Below the pieces are notes generated by a model that made no database searches, was not told the DNA's origin, and saw only the letters and a list, made by a program, of their open reading frames with translations. From RUG13409 sp045616985 (GTDB lineage Bacteria; Bacillota; Clostridia; Peptostreptococcales; Anaerovoracaceae): a stretch of 64,000 nt of DNA. This document shows, piece by piece, positions 1-7,707 of this stretch (the stretch's first letter is position 1; the number at the start of each line of letters is the position of its first letter). The stretch is taken from assembly GCA_045616985.1 (NCBI GenBank), contig JAZLHU010000012.1:1-64000 (forward strand), in the 5' to 3' direction. The position numbers and the translations under genes are program-made.

Positions 1-295
1 TACTTTCCTTTTTCAATGTTTTTTTAGGCTCAGTCTTCTTTACTTTAGAAGAGGCAGCTTTAACTGTTTTTGCAGTTTTGCTTGTCTTTGCTGACTTAAC
101 TGTCTTTTCTGCCTTTGAAGACTTTGCTTTTGTTTCTGCCTTTTTTGGAGCAGGTTTTTTAGAACTTTCTTTTTTTAATGTTTTTTTCGGCTCTGCTTTT
201 TTAGTACTTTCCTTTTTCAATGTTTTTTTCGGCTCTGCTTTTTTAGTTTCAGTCTTCTTTGTCTTAACTGTAACTTCCTTCTTTGTACGCGGCAT
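1..295 (-). CDS. rpoD: RNA polymerase primary sigma factor RpoD, N-terminal part only
   Basis: Only the first 98 codons lie in the window; the gene runs off the left edge. The start ATG (295-293) comes one base after the dnaG stop, so translation is probably coupled. The visible part is an extremely Lys/Ala/Thr/Glu-rich, low-complexity N-terminus. It carries a 14-residue unit containing KKAEPKKTLKKES at residues 17-30 and 31-44, with a partial third copy at 88-98. No sigma-70 domain is visible yet. The assignment rests on the dgt-dnaG-rpoD gene order and on the lysine-rich N-terminal extensions that clostridial RpoD proteins often have. Another lysine-rich protein cannot be excluded from this fragment. 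Confidence 0.7.
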   Translation of the reverse strand, partial: MPRTKKEVTVKTKKTETKKAEPKKTLKKESTKKAEPKKTLKKESSKKPAPKKAETKAKSSKAEKTVKSAKTSKTAKTVKAASSKVKKTEPKKTLKKES

Positions 296-296
296 A

Positions 297-2057
297 TTAC
301 TTTTCCCCCTTACGCTTAAGCTGCAATGCTTTATATTCTTCCATGAGTTTTTTTATTTCATCCTGATCGATTTCATCTTCCGGAAGAGAATCGGACATTT
401 CAAGTGTATCTTCTATCTCTTTGATTCTTGTTTCCATACGCTTGCTTTCAAGCTTCTTTATGCAATCCTTAAATGCCTCTTTATCATTTCCCGCTGCAAC
501 AGATTGCAATATATCCTTGAGATATTCGTATTCCTTTTCATCAAGAGCATCCTTTATTCCGTCTATATCAAAATCAACACCTCTCAAATACTTTTTATCA
601 AAGACCTCTTTCAAACGAAAGCCCTCATTTGTAACAAAGGCTTCCGGATATTTTCTGAAATCAGAATAATAATCTGCATGAAGAATTATCAATCTGATTA
701 TCATTTTTTCAAGCTTCAGATCTACAGCATCAATCTTAATGGCATGTTCCTTGCTTTCTTTTATTGACGGAGCAGAAGAAGCCGACGCCGATTTGCTCCC
801 GTCAATTTCTTTACGAAGCGCTCCTTCGGAAATATGATATTGCGAAGCGATTTTCTGTGTATAGACCTCTGTTTCAACAGGGCTTAAAGACTTTAATACA
901 GATGCCGCCTCTCTGAGAAATTTAATTCCCTGAGTATGATCTTTAATATCATACTTATTTCTTAAAAGGCTTATTTTATAATCGACATCAGGAACGGACT
1001 TTTCATTAATGAGTCTGATAAAAGCATCTTTTCCGTGTTTTTTAATAAATTCATCAGGATCCTTACCATCATCAACATGCAAAACCCTGACCTCAAGTCC
1101 GGCAGTTCTTAAAACATCTATACCCCTAAGCGCCGCATTTATTCCTGCCTGATCCGCATCGTAACAAAGAATAACTTTTTTGGTATATCGGGATAAAAGC
1201 TTTGCCTGATTTTCCGTTAAAGCTGTTCCCAGTGATGCGGCAACATTACAGACTCCATACTGATACAGGCTTACACAATCCATATATCCTTCAACAAGAA
1301 TTGCATATCCTTCCTGCTGAATAAAGCTTCTTGTTTTATTTAATCCGTAAAGATTATCCTTCTTTTTAAAAACCGGACTTTCTGGAGAATTAAGATATTT
1401 AGGCTCACCTTCACCGACAATTCTTCCGCCAAAACCAATTACTTTTCCACGAGTATTGATTATCGGAAAAATAACTCTCGACCTGAATTTGTCATATATT
1501 TTTTCTCCTTTTGAAGATGCAAGTCCAAGCTCAATAAGCATTTCTTTTGTGATGCCTTGTTTTAAAAGGTAATCACAAAGATCTCCCCAGTCTTCAGTTG
1601 CCCAGCCTATGCCGAAAGCTTTAATAGTCTGGGCATCCATACCGCGCCTTGATACGTAACCATATCCTTTATTTGCCTCTTTACTGATTTTTGTAAAGAA
1701 ATACTTTGCAGCAAGTCTGTTTGCTTCGTAATATGCATCACGTTTTTTTTCGTCAGTATAATAACCCTGCTCAATCGTTATTCCGTATTGAGCGGCAAGT
1801 CTGTCAACAGCCTCGGTAAATGTCAGGTTATAGTATTTTTCTATAAACTTAATTGCATCACCATGCTCTCCGCAGCCGAAGCAATGATACGTGCCTCTGT
1901 CTTCAGACACAATAAAAGACGGAGTCTTTTCCTTATGGAAAGGACAGCACCCCTTATAATTGGCTCCCGTTCGTTTAAGACTGACCAGGGGCCCTACAAC
2001 ATCAATAATGCTGCACCTGCTTTTCAATTCTTCAACAGCAGCTTTGTAATCAGGCAT
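297..2057 (-). CDS. dnaG: DNA primase DnaG
   Basis: Synthesises RNA primers for replication together with the replicative helicase. The 586-residue protein has the expected bacterial primase layout. An N-terminal CHC2 zinc finger has ligands visible as C38, H41, C59 and C62. The catalytic core follows, and then a TOPRIM domain with AILVEGYMDC near residue 252 and the acidic motif LCYDADQAG near residue 298. The C-terminal helicase-binding region is less conserved and includes a Ser/Ala-rich linker. It is preceded by dgt with a 3-bp gap and followed by rpoD after 1 bp, the classic macromolecular-synthesis arrangement of Gram-positives without rpsU. Confidence 0.96.
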   Translation of the reverse strand: MPDYKAAVEELKSRCSIIDVVGPLVSLKRTGANYKGCCPFHKEKTPSFIVSEDRGTYHCFGCGEHGDAIKFIEKYYNLTFTEAVDRLAAQYGITIEQGYYTDEKKRDAYYEANRLAAKYFFTKISKEANKGYGYVSRRGMDAQTIKAFGIGWATEDWGDLCDYLLKQGITKEMLIELGLASSKGEKIYDKFRSRVIFPIINTRGKVIGFGGRIVGEGEPKYLNSPESPVFKKKDNLYGLNKTRSFIQQEGYAILVEGYMDCVSLYQYGVCNVAASLGTALTENQAKLLSRYTKKVILCYDADQAGINAALRGIDVLRTAGLEVRVLHVDDGKDPDEFIKKHGKDAFIRLINEKSVPDVDYKISLLRNKYDIKDHTQGIKFLREAASVLKSLSPVETEVYTQKIASQYHISEGALRKEIDGSKSASASSAPSIKESKEHAIKIDAVDLKLEKMIIRLIILHADYYSDFRKYPEAFVTNEGFRLKEVFDKKYLRGVDFDIDGIKDALDEKEYEYLKDILQSVAAGNDKEAFKDCIKKLESKRMETRIKEIEDTLEMSDSLPEDEIDQDEIKKLMEEYKALQLKRKGEK

Positions 2058-2060
2058 TTT

Positions 2061-3077
2061 CTATCCTAACTTCCAGCCAAGCGGAACAAATATTTCTTCA
2101 TACAGCTTTATTGCATAACGATCTGTCATACCGGCTATATGATCTTTCACTACTTCATTCAATCCATCTGTGTCTATGCGTTCTTTTTCATCATCGTCAA
2201 GCTTATCCGGATTTTTAATAAAGTATTTATATAAACTTTCAATAAGCAGCTTTACCTTTTCTGTTTCGGCATTTTCTCTTACCTTAGGATGTCTGTAAAG
2301 ATTATCAAAAAGCCATGATCTTAAATCTCCCATAAGCTTAAGAGCCTCATCGGACTGATAAATCTGCGGTTTATTTTCACTGTTATAAACAATATCATTA
2401 ACAAAAAATTGAATTCTGTTACCGCTTGCAAAATCAGGATACTTCATAAATTCTTCAGGAATATCCTTATCTGAGATTATATCTGCACGCATAGCATCGT
2501 CAATATCATGATTAATATATGCGATCCGGTCGGAAAGCCGAACAACCTGACCTTCCAGTGTAAAAGGCATATCATTTCCGCTGTGATTGAGTATACCATC
2601 TCTGACTTCTCCGGTAAGATTTAAGGTTTTCCCTTTATAGTCTTTTTCAATTACGTCGATAACACGAAGGCTTTGAACATTATGTCTGAATCCGCCGGGA
2701 TGAATGTCATTTAAAACAGTTTCTCCCATGTGTCCAAATGGCGTATGACCTAAATCATGCCCCATTGCAATTGCCTCTGTTAAATCCTCGTTTAAAGCCA
2801 ATGCACGCGAAATCGTGCGTGCAATCTGAGAAACCTCAAGAGTATGTGTAAGCCTCGTTCTGAAATGATCACCTTCGGGAGCAATAAAAACCTGAGTTTT
2901 ATGCATAAGTCTTCTTAAGGATTTTGAATGTACAATCCTGTCCCTGTCGCGCTGGTAACAGGTTCTGTACATATCAGGTTCTTCAAAAACAGCCCTGCCT
3001 TTGCTTTGGGCAGACTTTGAGGCATATTGTGACAGAAGCCTTTGTTCCTGTTCCTCTAAATTTTCCCTTAAAAGCAT
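2061..3077 (-). CDS. dgt: deoxyguanosinetriphosphate triphosphohydrolase-like protein (HD domain)
   Basis: Predicted to hydrolyse dNTPs (dGTP in the type member) to deoxynucleoside and triphosphate, helping to control nucleotide pools next to the primase gene. Of 338 residues, metal-binding HD-superfamily residues are visible as H78 (in RLTHTLEVSQIA), H107-D108 (in AMGHDLGHTPFGH), H111 and H116. An upstream in-frame GTG at 3083 would overlap the Shine-Dalgarno GGAGG (3087-3083). The ATG at 3077, five bases after that GGAGG, is therefore the chosen start. First gene of dgt-dnaG-rpoD. Substrate preference cannot be read from the sequence. Confidence 0.93.
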   Translation of the reverse strand: MLLRENLEEQEQRLLSQYASKSAQSKGRAVFEEPDMYRTCYQRDRDRIVHSKSLRRLMHKTQVFIAPEGDHFRTRLTHTLEVSQIARTISRALALNEDLTEAIAMGHDLGHTPFGHMGETVLNDIHPGGFRHNVQSLRVIDVIEKDYKGKTLNLTGEVRDGILNHSGNDMPFTLEGQVVRLSDRIAYINHDIDDAMRADIISDKDIPEEFMKYPDFASGNRIQFFVNDIVYNSENKPQIYQSDEALKLMGDLRSWLFDNLYRHPKVRENAETEKVKLLIESLYKYFIKNPDKLDDDEKERIDTDGLNEVVKDHIAGMTDRYAIKLYEEIFVPLGWKLG

Positions 3078-3104
3078 AAACACCTCCGGATCACTATTCT
3101 GATT

Positions 3105-3110
3105 ATTATA
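3105..3110 (-). promoter_or_regulatory. -10 element of the dgt-dnaG-rpoD promoter
   Basis: A TATAAT hexamer (minus strand) lies about 28 bases before the dgt start codon and upstream of its GGAGG ribosome-binding site. I see no convincing -35 hexamer at 16-18 bases, so only the -10 is claimed. Confidence 0.45.
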
Positions 3111-3157
3111 TACAGCAAAGAAGAAGGATTTCCTTTTCTCATAATTAAGAAATAATG

Positions 3158-3361
3158 AAAAACAGAGTGCGTGTTACAAGTGAGACCGTCTGCGGTAGCC
3201 GGTACTTAGCGATTGGCGAGCAGATGAAGAAAAACCTCAGTTTGAGTTTGCTCAATAACTGAGGTTTTTGAATTCGTATGCGAAGACAGAGCTTAGTACC
3301 GCTGCGTTAAGCCGCAGCCAGGCGAGAGCCGTGGTCGAACGGTAACACACACTCTGTTTTT
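3158..3361 (-). repeat. 204-bp palindromic element with 20-bp terminal inverted repeats
   Basis: The left end AAAAACAGAGTGCGTGTTAC (3158-3177) and right end GTAACACACACTCTGTTTTT (3342-3361) are inverted copies with one mismatch. In RNA read from the minus strand that mismatch is a U-G wobble, so the stem closes fully; from the plus strand it is C-A. Nested inside are a second arm pair, GGTACTTAGC (3201-3210) and GCTTAGTACC (3291-3300), a perfect 13-bp hairpin (3230-3269), and small hairpins such as GCTGCG/CGCAGC. A TAATTAAGAA direct repeat flanks the element (3142-3151 and 3361-3370). It occupies the whole dut-dgt gap and contains no ORF. It could be a MITE-like mobile repeat, a structured RNA or an elaborate terminator. 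Confidence 0.75.
3230..3269. terminator. bidirectional hairpin terminator at the centre of the palindromic element
   Basis: The arms AAAAACCTCAGTT and AACTGAGGTTTTT are perfectly complementary (13 bp) and are topped by TGAG/CTCA with a TTTG loop. The A-run on one side and T-run on the other make it a Rho-independent terminator on either strand. On the minus strand it would end dut transcription. Confidence 0.8.
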
Positions 3362-3363
3362 AA

Positions 3364-3870
3364 TTAAGAATTTGTAGAGCCGAAGCCTCCGACCCTCTGT
3401 CCATCCGCTTCATCGTCGGAAGTGATGCCGAATGGAACAAATATTGCCTGAACAAAGGCTTTTCCTGCCGAAACCTCTGCCGCCTTGTCAAAATGGCTGT
3501 CGCAGCTTAAGGAAATCATTATATGGCCTTCATTGTCGGCTCCGTAATAGTCGGAATCAATCACTCCGCAGGTATTATCAAGCTGAAGTCTGTGCTTTGT
3601 CCCAAGCCCGCTTTTTGGCAGTATCAGGAGGACCCAGCCTTCTTCAATGCTGACCCTAAGACCGGTTGGCACCTTCATCCATTCACCCTCAAAAAGCTTA
3701 ATATCAACCGGAGAAAGAATATCATAGCCGGCAGAACCCGAAGTTGCCCTTACAGGAAGCCTGATCTTATCATAGGCTTCTTCAGCACCTTTATCAGTAC
3801 CAAAGCATGCCTCATAATCAGCCTTGAACTGATCAAAGCTAACCTTTTCAAATTTTGCAATTCTGTTCAT
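3364..3870 (-). CDS. dut: dUTP diphosphatase (dUTPase)
   Basis: Hydrolyses dUTP to dUMP and pyrophosphate, keeping uracil out of DNA and feeding dTMP synthesis. Of 168 residues from the chosen ATG, the trimeric-dUTPase motifs appear in order: SAGYDILS (46-53), PKSGLG (85-90), GVIDSDYYG (102-110) and the C-terminal GQRVGGFGSTNS (157-168), whose Phe stacks on uracil. An in-frame TTG at 3882 would add four residues; neither start has a good Shine-Dalgarno. It stands alone, with its own extended -10 promoter upstream and the palindromic element directly after the stop codon. The N-terminal ~35 residues are longer than in many dUTPases. Confidence 0.94.
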   Translation of the reverse strand: MNRIAKFEKVSFDQFKADYEACFGTDKGAEEAYDKIRLPVRATSGSAGYDILSPVDIKLFEGEWMKVPTGLRVSIEEGWVLLILPKSGLGTKHRLQLDNTCGVIDSDYYGADNEGHIMISLSCDSHFDKAAEVSAGKAFVQAIFVPFGITSDDEADGQRVGGFGSTNS

Positions 3871-3901
3871 CTCTTTTACCAAATCAAATTACTTTTTAAT
3901 T

Positions 3902-3928
3902 ATTATACCATAAGGAATTAAATTTCAA
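3902..3928 (-). promoter_or_regulatory. dut promoter
   Basis: The minus strand has TTGAAA (3928-3923), a 15-bp spacer and TATAAT (3907-3902) preceded by TGG, an extended -10. The spacer is short, which the extended -10 may offset. Transcription would start about 25 bases before the dut ATG. Confidence 0.6.
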
Positions 3929-3987
3929 GTATAACAAACTGCAGCGATTTTTTATTTCAACTATTCAATGCATCCATGCCGGTGCGC

Positions 3988-4249
3988 TTTTACTACAAAA
4001 TGCAGCAATACCAAACGATTTGTAGTAATCTCAAAGCAGCTTGACCCTTTATGCGATTGCAAGCTGCACTAATTACGACAGAACACCTGTATTCTAATGG
4101 CTATTGTAGTAAAATCTGAATTTTCTTACTACAGGAATGTGTGTTTAAATACAGGCTGTAGTAAACATCAAAAATACTTGCTTTAAGCAGTCCGCCATAT
4201 ACACCGTTTTACTACAACATCAAGTTTATTAACGACTATTGTAGTAAAA
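3988..4249. promoter_or_regulatory. cluster of seven TGTAGTAAAA-type boxes in a 418-bp non-coding gap
   Basis: The gap between dut and the Ntn-hydrolase remnant holds seven copies of one motif on both strands. Boxes reading TGTAGTAA(AA) on the plus strand: 4021-4028, 4105-4114, 4157-4166, 4240-4249. Boxes reading TT(TT)ACTACA on the plus strand: 3988-3997, 4126-4133, 4207-4216. They form inverted pairs: TTACTACAAA/TTTGTAGTAA is a perfect 10-bp dyad (3990-4028), and 4105/4126 and 4157/4207 are further pairs. A 17-bp direct repeat CTATTGTAGTAAAATCT surrounds the third and seventh boxes. Another TGTAGTA lies at 5453-5459. Spacing is irregular. Read as a possible array of repressor sites or decayed palindromic repeats; no known regulator is recognised. 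Confidence 0.55.
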
Positions 4250-4288
4250 TCTTATAGTGCAGTCTGCACAACAGAAATTCAGATTTCT

Positions 4289-4480
4289 CTATTGCACGAT
4301 CATCAATGCAAAGCACCTCAACATGTCAATGCTTAACATGAAAGGCATCAGAGCATTTTCATCATTTATCTCAACATAAACTCCATCCGGACAAGTCCGG
4401 ATACGATGCTGCACATCCAAAATATCAAGATTCCATCCTGCAATTATTTTTTTGCGATTTGATACTAAACTTGTGCACAT
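4289..4480 (-). pseudogene. truncated remnant of an Ntn-hydrolase (choloylglycine hydrolase-like) gene
   Basis: A 63-codon frame begins MCTSLVSNRKKIIAGWNLD, which I recognise as the N-terminus of linear-amide C-N hydrolase/choloylglycine-hydrolase-like proteins. In these, Cys2 becomes the N-terminal nucleophile after Met removal. The family is normally about 300 residues. Here the match fades after EINDENALMPF, and the frame closes with a short unrelated tail ending in a TAG stop. No continuation is visible in the box-rich DNA that follows, so the rest of the gene looks deleted. A genuine short peptide is possible but less likely. Confidence 0.5.
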
Positions 4481-4532
4481 TGTACTATTATGCTTGCCTG
4501 CCCCTTTCGAAATTAAATATTATTGAATCAGT

Positions 4533-5438
4533 CTATATAAAGAATTCCGGCATTAAAAACGAAATAAGATATCCCAACACAAATGACGCAATGTTTGCCA
4601 CTATAGCGTAAGGAATAATTTTTTTCTTAGTTGCTGTGTATTCGTCAATCTTTTTAAAGCCTGATGTATAGATTGCTGACTCTGCGATAAGAACAATGAG
4701 TTCAGCACCTGCATATCTTATTACATAAAAGAAAAATACCGGTTCATAACCAATCAGTAGAATATTCAGAAGTACTTGTGTAAGAATATTTACGACAAGA
4801 ATTATCAAAATATGTTTCTTTGTCTTGAAACCGAAAGTAACAGCAGTAAGCAATTCAATTGCAATAGTCATTGCAATTCTGAATATCAATGCGGCAAGAC
4901 GGCCGGCAAAACTATGTACCTCTGTAAGCTGCAATTCCCCATCAATGATTTTTGCATTATAAACACTTGCAAATGCATAACATTCCATCGGCTTACTGAT
5001 ATAATACTCGTCTGTTTCCTCAGAATAAATCAGCAGTTTAAAGTTATCAGGCCGCATATAGGTCCATCGAAGCTCGGCATCGCCGCTAAAGCTTTTAACA
5101 AAACCGATGAAGTAATATCCGTCATCATCGTTATACTCTTTAAAACGCATCCAATCCTCTTCAGAGCATGCTTGCCATTCATTAGATGATTCATAGGTCA
5201 TTTCAGTACTCCAGGGACCCGCATAAGCTCTCAGACTTAAAAGCGTGGCCGCATAATCGCCCTCAATTCCCGAAATATTAATTATGGTTGAGGCTTTTGG
5301 ACCCATATCAGCAAACGCCGTTGAAACACTGCAAAGCACAAAGCATAATGCAAGAGCAAAGGCAAGCAGCATATGTGAAGTTTTATTTGTCATGTTTATT
5401 ATGATGGCCTCCATAAACTTTTTGATTATATTAGTCAT
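4533..5438 (-). CDS. membrane protein of unknown function with signal peptide and four C-terminal TM segments
   Basis: The protein has a cleavable signal peptide (LLAFALALCFVLCSV, then STAFA-D), an extracytoplasmic domain of about 130 residues opening with DMGPKAS, and four hydrophobic segments at about residues 182-203, 208-230, 235-255 and 275-297. Clostridial hypothetical proteins beginning DMGPKPS after the signal share this plan; their function is unknown to me. Three starts are possible: ATG at 5438, 5414 and 5393. The 5393 start gives the most usual signal peptide, but the only GGAGG lies 14 bases from it. The longest frame is given. The upstream region carries dyads that may be operators. 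No obvious partner gene. Confidence 0.75.
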   Translation of the reverse strand: MTNIIKKFMEAIIINMTNKTSHMLLAFALALCFVLCSVSTAFADMGPKASTIINISGIEGDYAATLLSLRAYAGPWSTEMTYESSNEWQACSEEDWMRFKEYNDDDGYYFIGFVKSFSGDAELRWTYMRPDNFKLLIYSEETDEYYISKPMECYAFASVYNAKIIDGELQLTEVHSFAGRLAALIFRIAMTIAIELLTAVTFGFKTKKHILIILVVNILTQVLLNILLIGYEPVFFFYVIRYAGAELIVLIAESAIYTSGFKKIDEYTATKKKIIPYAIVANIASFVLGYLISFLMPEFFI

Positions 5439-5445
5439 GATTTCT

Positions 5446-5500
5446 CTACAGTTGTAGTATTAAATATATTCTACAAAAATAGAATAAAAAAGTAGAATAT
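5446..5500 (-). promoter_or_regulatory. dyad-rich promoter region of the 4533-5438 gene
   Basis: Directly upstream of the start lie two dyads: CTACAGTTGTAG (5446-5457) and ATATTCTAC (5466-5474) paired with GTAGAATAT (5492-5500). The first overlaps a TGTAGTA box like those at 3988-4249. The DNA is very AT-rich and I cannot fix the -35/-10 with confidence. Probably an operator region; the regulator is unknown. Confidence 0.45.
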
Positions 5501-5512
5501 AAAAGTCAATAA

Positions 5513-5538
5513 AAAAGCAGGACTGTTGTCCTGCTTTT
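5513..5538 (-). terminator. pnp terminator
   Basis: A perfect 11-bp stem AAAAGCAGGAC/GTCCTGCTTTT with a four-base loop lies 15 bases after the pnp stop codon. On the minus strand it is followed by TTTTTTATT, a standard Rho-independent terminator. It also separates pnp from the membrane-protein gene. Confidence 0.88.
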
Positions 5539-5553
5539 CAGATACTTTTGAAA

Positions 5554-7683
5554 TTACTCTTCGTCTGCCTTGATGATAGGTGTATCTTCAAGACCCTTGC
5601 GGGTAAGGTTTACTCTGCCCTTTTCGTCGATTTCCCTGCACTTTACAGTAACTGTATCGCCGATGTTAAGAACATCTGTGACCTTTTCAACTCTTTCCTT
5701 GGAAATCTGAGAAATGTGGAGAAGTCCGTCTTTTCCCGGGAGACATTCAACAAATGCACCAAAGTCCATAAGTCTTACAACTTTTCCTGTGTATGTCTTG
5801 CCCGGCTCGATTTCTGCAATGATCATTTCGATTTCCTGCTTTGCAGCTTCAGCAGAATCAAGGTCAGGAGAAGCAATGAATACATTTCCGTCATCATCGA
5901 TATCGACCTTTGCACCTGTCCTTGCGATGATACCGTTGATCGTTTCACCGCCCTTGCCGATAACCAGTCTGATCTTTTCAATTGGTACCTGCATGGAGAT
6001 GATTCTCGGAGCCCATTTGGACATTTCTTCTCTTGGTGCCGGAATTTCCTCAAGCATCTGGCTCATAATGTACATACGGCCTTCCTTTGCCTGCTGAAGT
6101 GCCTGCCAGAGAATGTCTCTTGAAAGTCCGTGAACCTTGATATCCATCTGGATAGCAGTTACTCCGACCTCTGTTCCGGCAACCTTAAAGTCCATATCGC
6201 CGAGGAAGTCTTCCATACCCTGAATATCAGAAAGAATCCTGAATTCGGATGTGCCGTCTTCCTTTACTCTTTCAATAAGTCCCATTGCAATTCCGGAAAC
6301 AGGCCTCTTGATCGGAACGCCTGCATCCATAAGAGCAAGTGTAGATCCGCATACGGAAGCCTGGGATGAAGAACCGTTGGAAGAAAGAACTTCGGAAACG
6401 ACCCTGATCGCATACGGGAACTCTTCCTTTGACGGAAGTACAGGCAGAAGAGCTCTTTCAGCAAGGGCACCATGTCCTACTTCACGTCTTCCGGGGGATC
6501 TTGGACTCTTAGCTTCGCCTGTGCAGAATCCCGGGAAATTATACTGATGCATATATCTCTTTTCGGTTTCTTCATCAAGTCCTTCAAGAGTCTGAGCATC
6601 GGAAAGTGTACCTAATGTGCAAACAGAAAGAACCTGAGTCTGGCCTCTCTTAAAGAGTCCTGTTCCGTGTGTTCTCGGAAGTATTCCTGTTTCGCACCAA
6701 ATTGGCCTGATTTCATCAAGCTTACGGTTGTCAGGTCTGATTCCTTCATCAAGGATCATTCCTCTCACCTGCTCCTTTGTGATGTTATAAAGAACGGAGT
6801 CTATATCCTTTTCGCCTTCAGGATAGATTTCGGCAAAGTGCTCTTTTGTTTCCTTTTCAACCTTATCCATATTATCAAGACGTTCCTGCTTATCAAATGT
6901 CATGATAGCTTCATGCATCTTAGATACCGCATATTCTCTGACAGCCGCATCAATTTCATCAGATGGTTTATAGAGCTCGATTTCCATCTTAGGCTTGCCG
7001 ACTTCTGCAACGATTTCCTTGATGAAACGGCAAATCTTCTTGATTTCTTCGTGACCGAACATAATGGCATCAAGCATATCAGCTTCAGGGATTTCGTTTG
7101 CCCCTGCTTCTACCATCATAATAGCCTCTTCCGTACCTGCAACATACATTGAAAGATCAGAAGCAGCCCTTTGTTCAAGTGTCGGGTTGATAACAAACTG
7201 TCCGTCAACTCTTCCGATCTGAACCGATCCTGTCGGGCCATCCCATGGAATATCGGAAATTGCAATGGCAACGGAAGAACCGATCATTGCACAAATTTCA
7301 GGTGCACAATCAAGGTCAACGCTCATTACAACAGCCTGAACCTCTACAGCATTGTAGAATCCCTTTGGGAAAAGAGGTCTTAACGGTCTGTCCATAAGTC
7401 TGCACTTTAAGATTGCTTTTTCTGCAGGTCTTCCCTCTCTCTTGATAAAGCCTCCCGGAATTCTTCCCACTGCGTACTGCTTTTCTTCGTAGTCGCATGA
7501 AAGCGGGAAGAAATCGGCTCCTTCCTGAGCCTCCTTGGCACAGCAAACAGTTACGTTTACAACCGTATCACCGTACTTAACCATAACCTGACCATTGGTC
7601 TGCTCGGCAACCTTGCCGATTTCCAGTTCCATCAGTCTGCCGCCGATGGCAGTTCTGAATGTTCTGTAATCTGTAAATCTCAT
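5554..7683 (-). CDS. pnp: polynucleotide phosphorylase (PNPase)
   Basis: A 3'-5' phosphorolytic exoribonuclease and RNA 3'-tailing enzyme of mRNA turnover. The 709-residue protein has the full domain order: first RNase PH core (about 15-145), helical linker, second RNase PH core (about 320-545) with PGRREVGHGALAERALLP, KH domain from about 567 with the GXXG loop IGKGGETINGI, and S1 domain from about 628 (GKVVRLMDFGAFVECLPG). The start ATG at 7683 has an AAAGG nine bases upstream. It lies after rpsO, the arrangement also known in E. coli and Bacillus, separated by an rpsO terminator and a long leader hairpin. Confidence 0.98.
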   Translation of the reverse strand: MRFTDYRTFRTAIGGRLMELEIGKVAEQTNGQVMVKYGDTVVNVTVCCAKEAQEGADFFPLSCDYEEKQYAVGRIPGGFIKREGRPAEKAILKCRLMDRPLRPLFPKGFYNAVEVQAVVMSVDLDCAPEICAMIGSSVAIAISDIPWDGPTGSVQIGRVDGQFVINPTLEQRAASDLSMYVAGTEEAIMMVEAGANEIPEADMLDAIMFGHEEIKKICRFIKEIVAEVGKPKMEIELYKPSDEIDAAVREYAVSKMHEAIMTFDKQERLDNMDKVEKETKEHFAEIYPEGEKDIDSVLYNITKEQVRGMILDEGIRPDNRKLDEIRPIWCETGILPRTHGTGLFKRGQTQVLSVCTLGTLSDAQTLEGLDEETEKRYMHQYNFPGFCTGEAKSPRSPGRREVGHGALAERALLPVLPSKEEFPYAIRVVSEVLSSNGSSSQASVCGSTLALMDAGVPIKRPVSGIAMGLIERVKEDGTSEFRILSDIQGMEDFLGDMDFKVAGTEVGVTAIQMDIKVHGLSRDILWQALQQAKEGRMYIMSQMLEEIPAPREEMSKWAPRIISMQVPIEKIRLVIGKGGETINGIIARTGAKVDIDDDGNVFIASPDLDSAEAAKQEIEMIIAEIEPGKTYTGKVVRLMDFGAFVECLPGKDGLLHISQISKERVEKVTDVLNIGDTVTVKCREIDEKGRVNLTRKGLEDTPIIKADEE

Positions 7684-7707
7684 TTTAAAAACCTTTCCCG
7701 GGTCCGG

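Noticed and set aside
78..767. 229-codon plus-strand frame at the left edge
   Set aside because: It is Phe-rich because it is antisense to the Lys-rich RpoD tail and to dnaG, both well supported on the minus strand.
3078..3083. GTG start two codons upstream of dgt
   Set aside because: It overlaps the Shine-Dalgarno GGAGG itself, so it cannot be used.
3988..4249. Possible CRISPR array
   Set aside because: The boxes are only 8-10 bp, occur on both strands and are unevenly spaced, and there are no spacers of constant length or cas genes.
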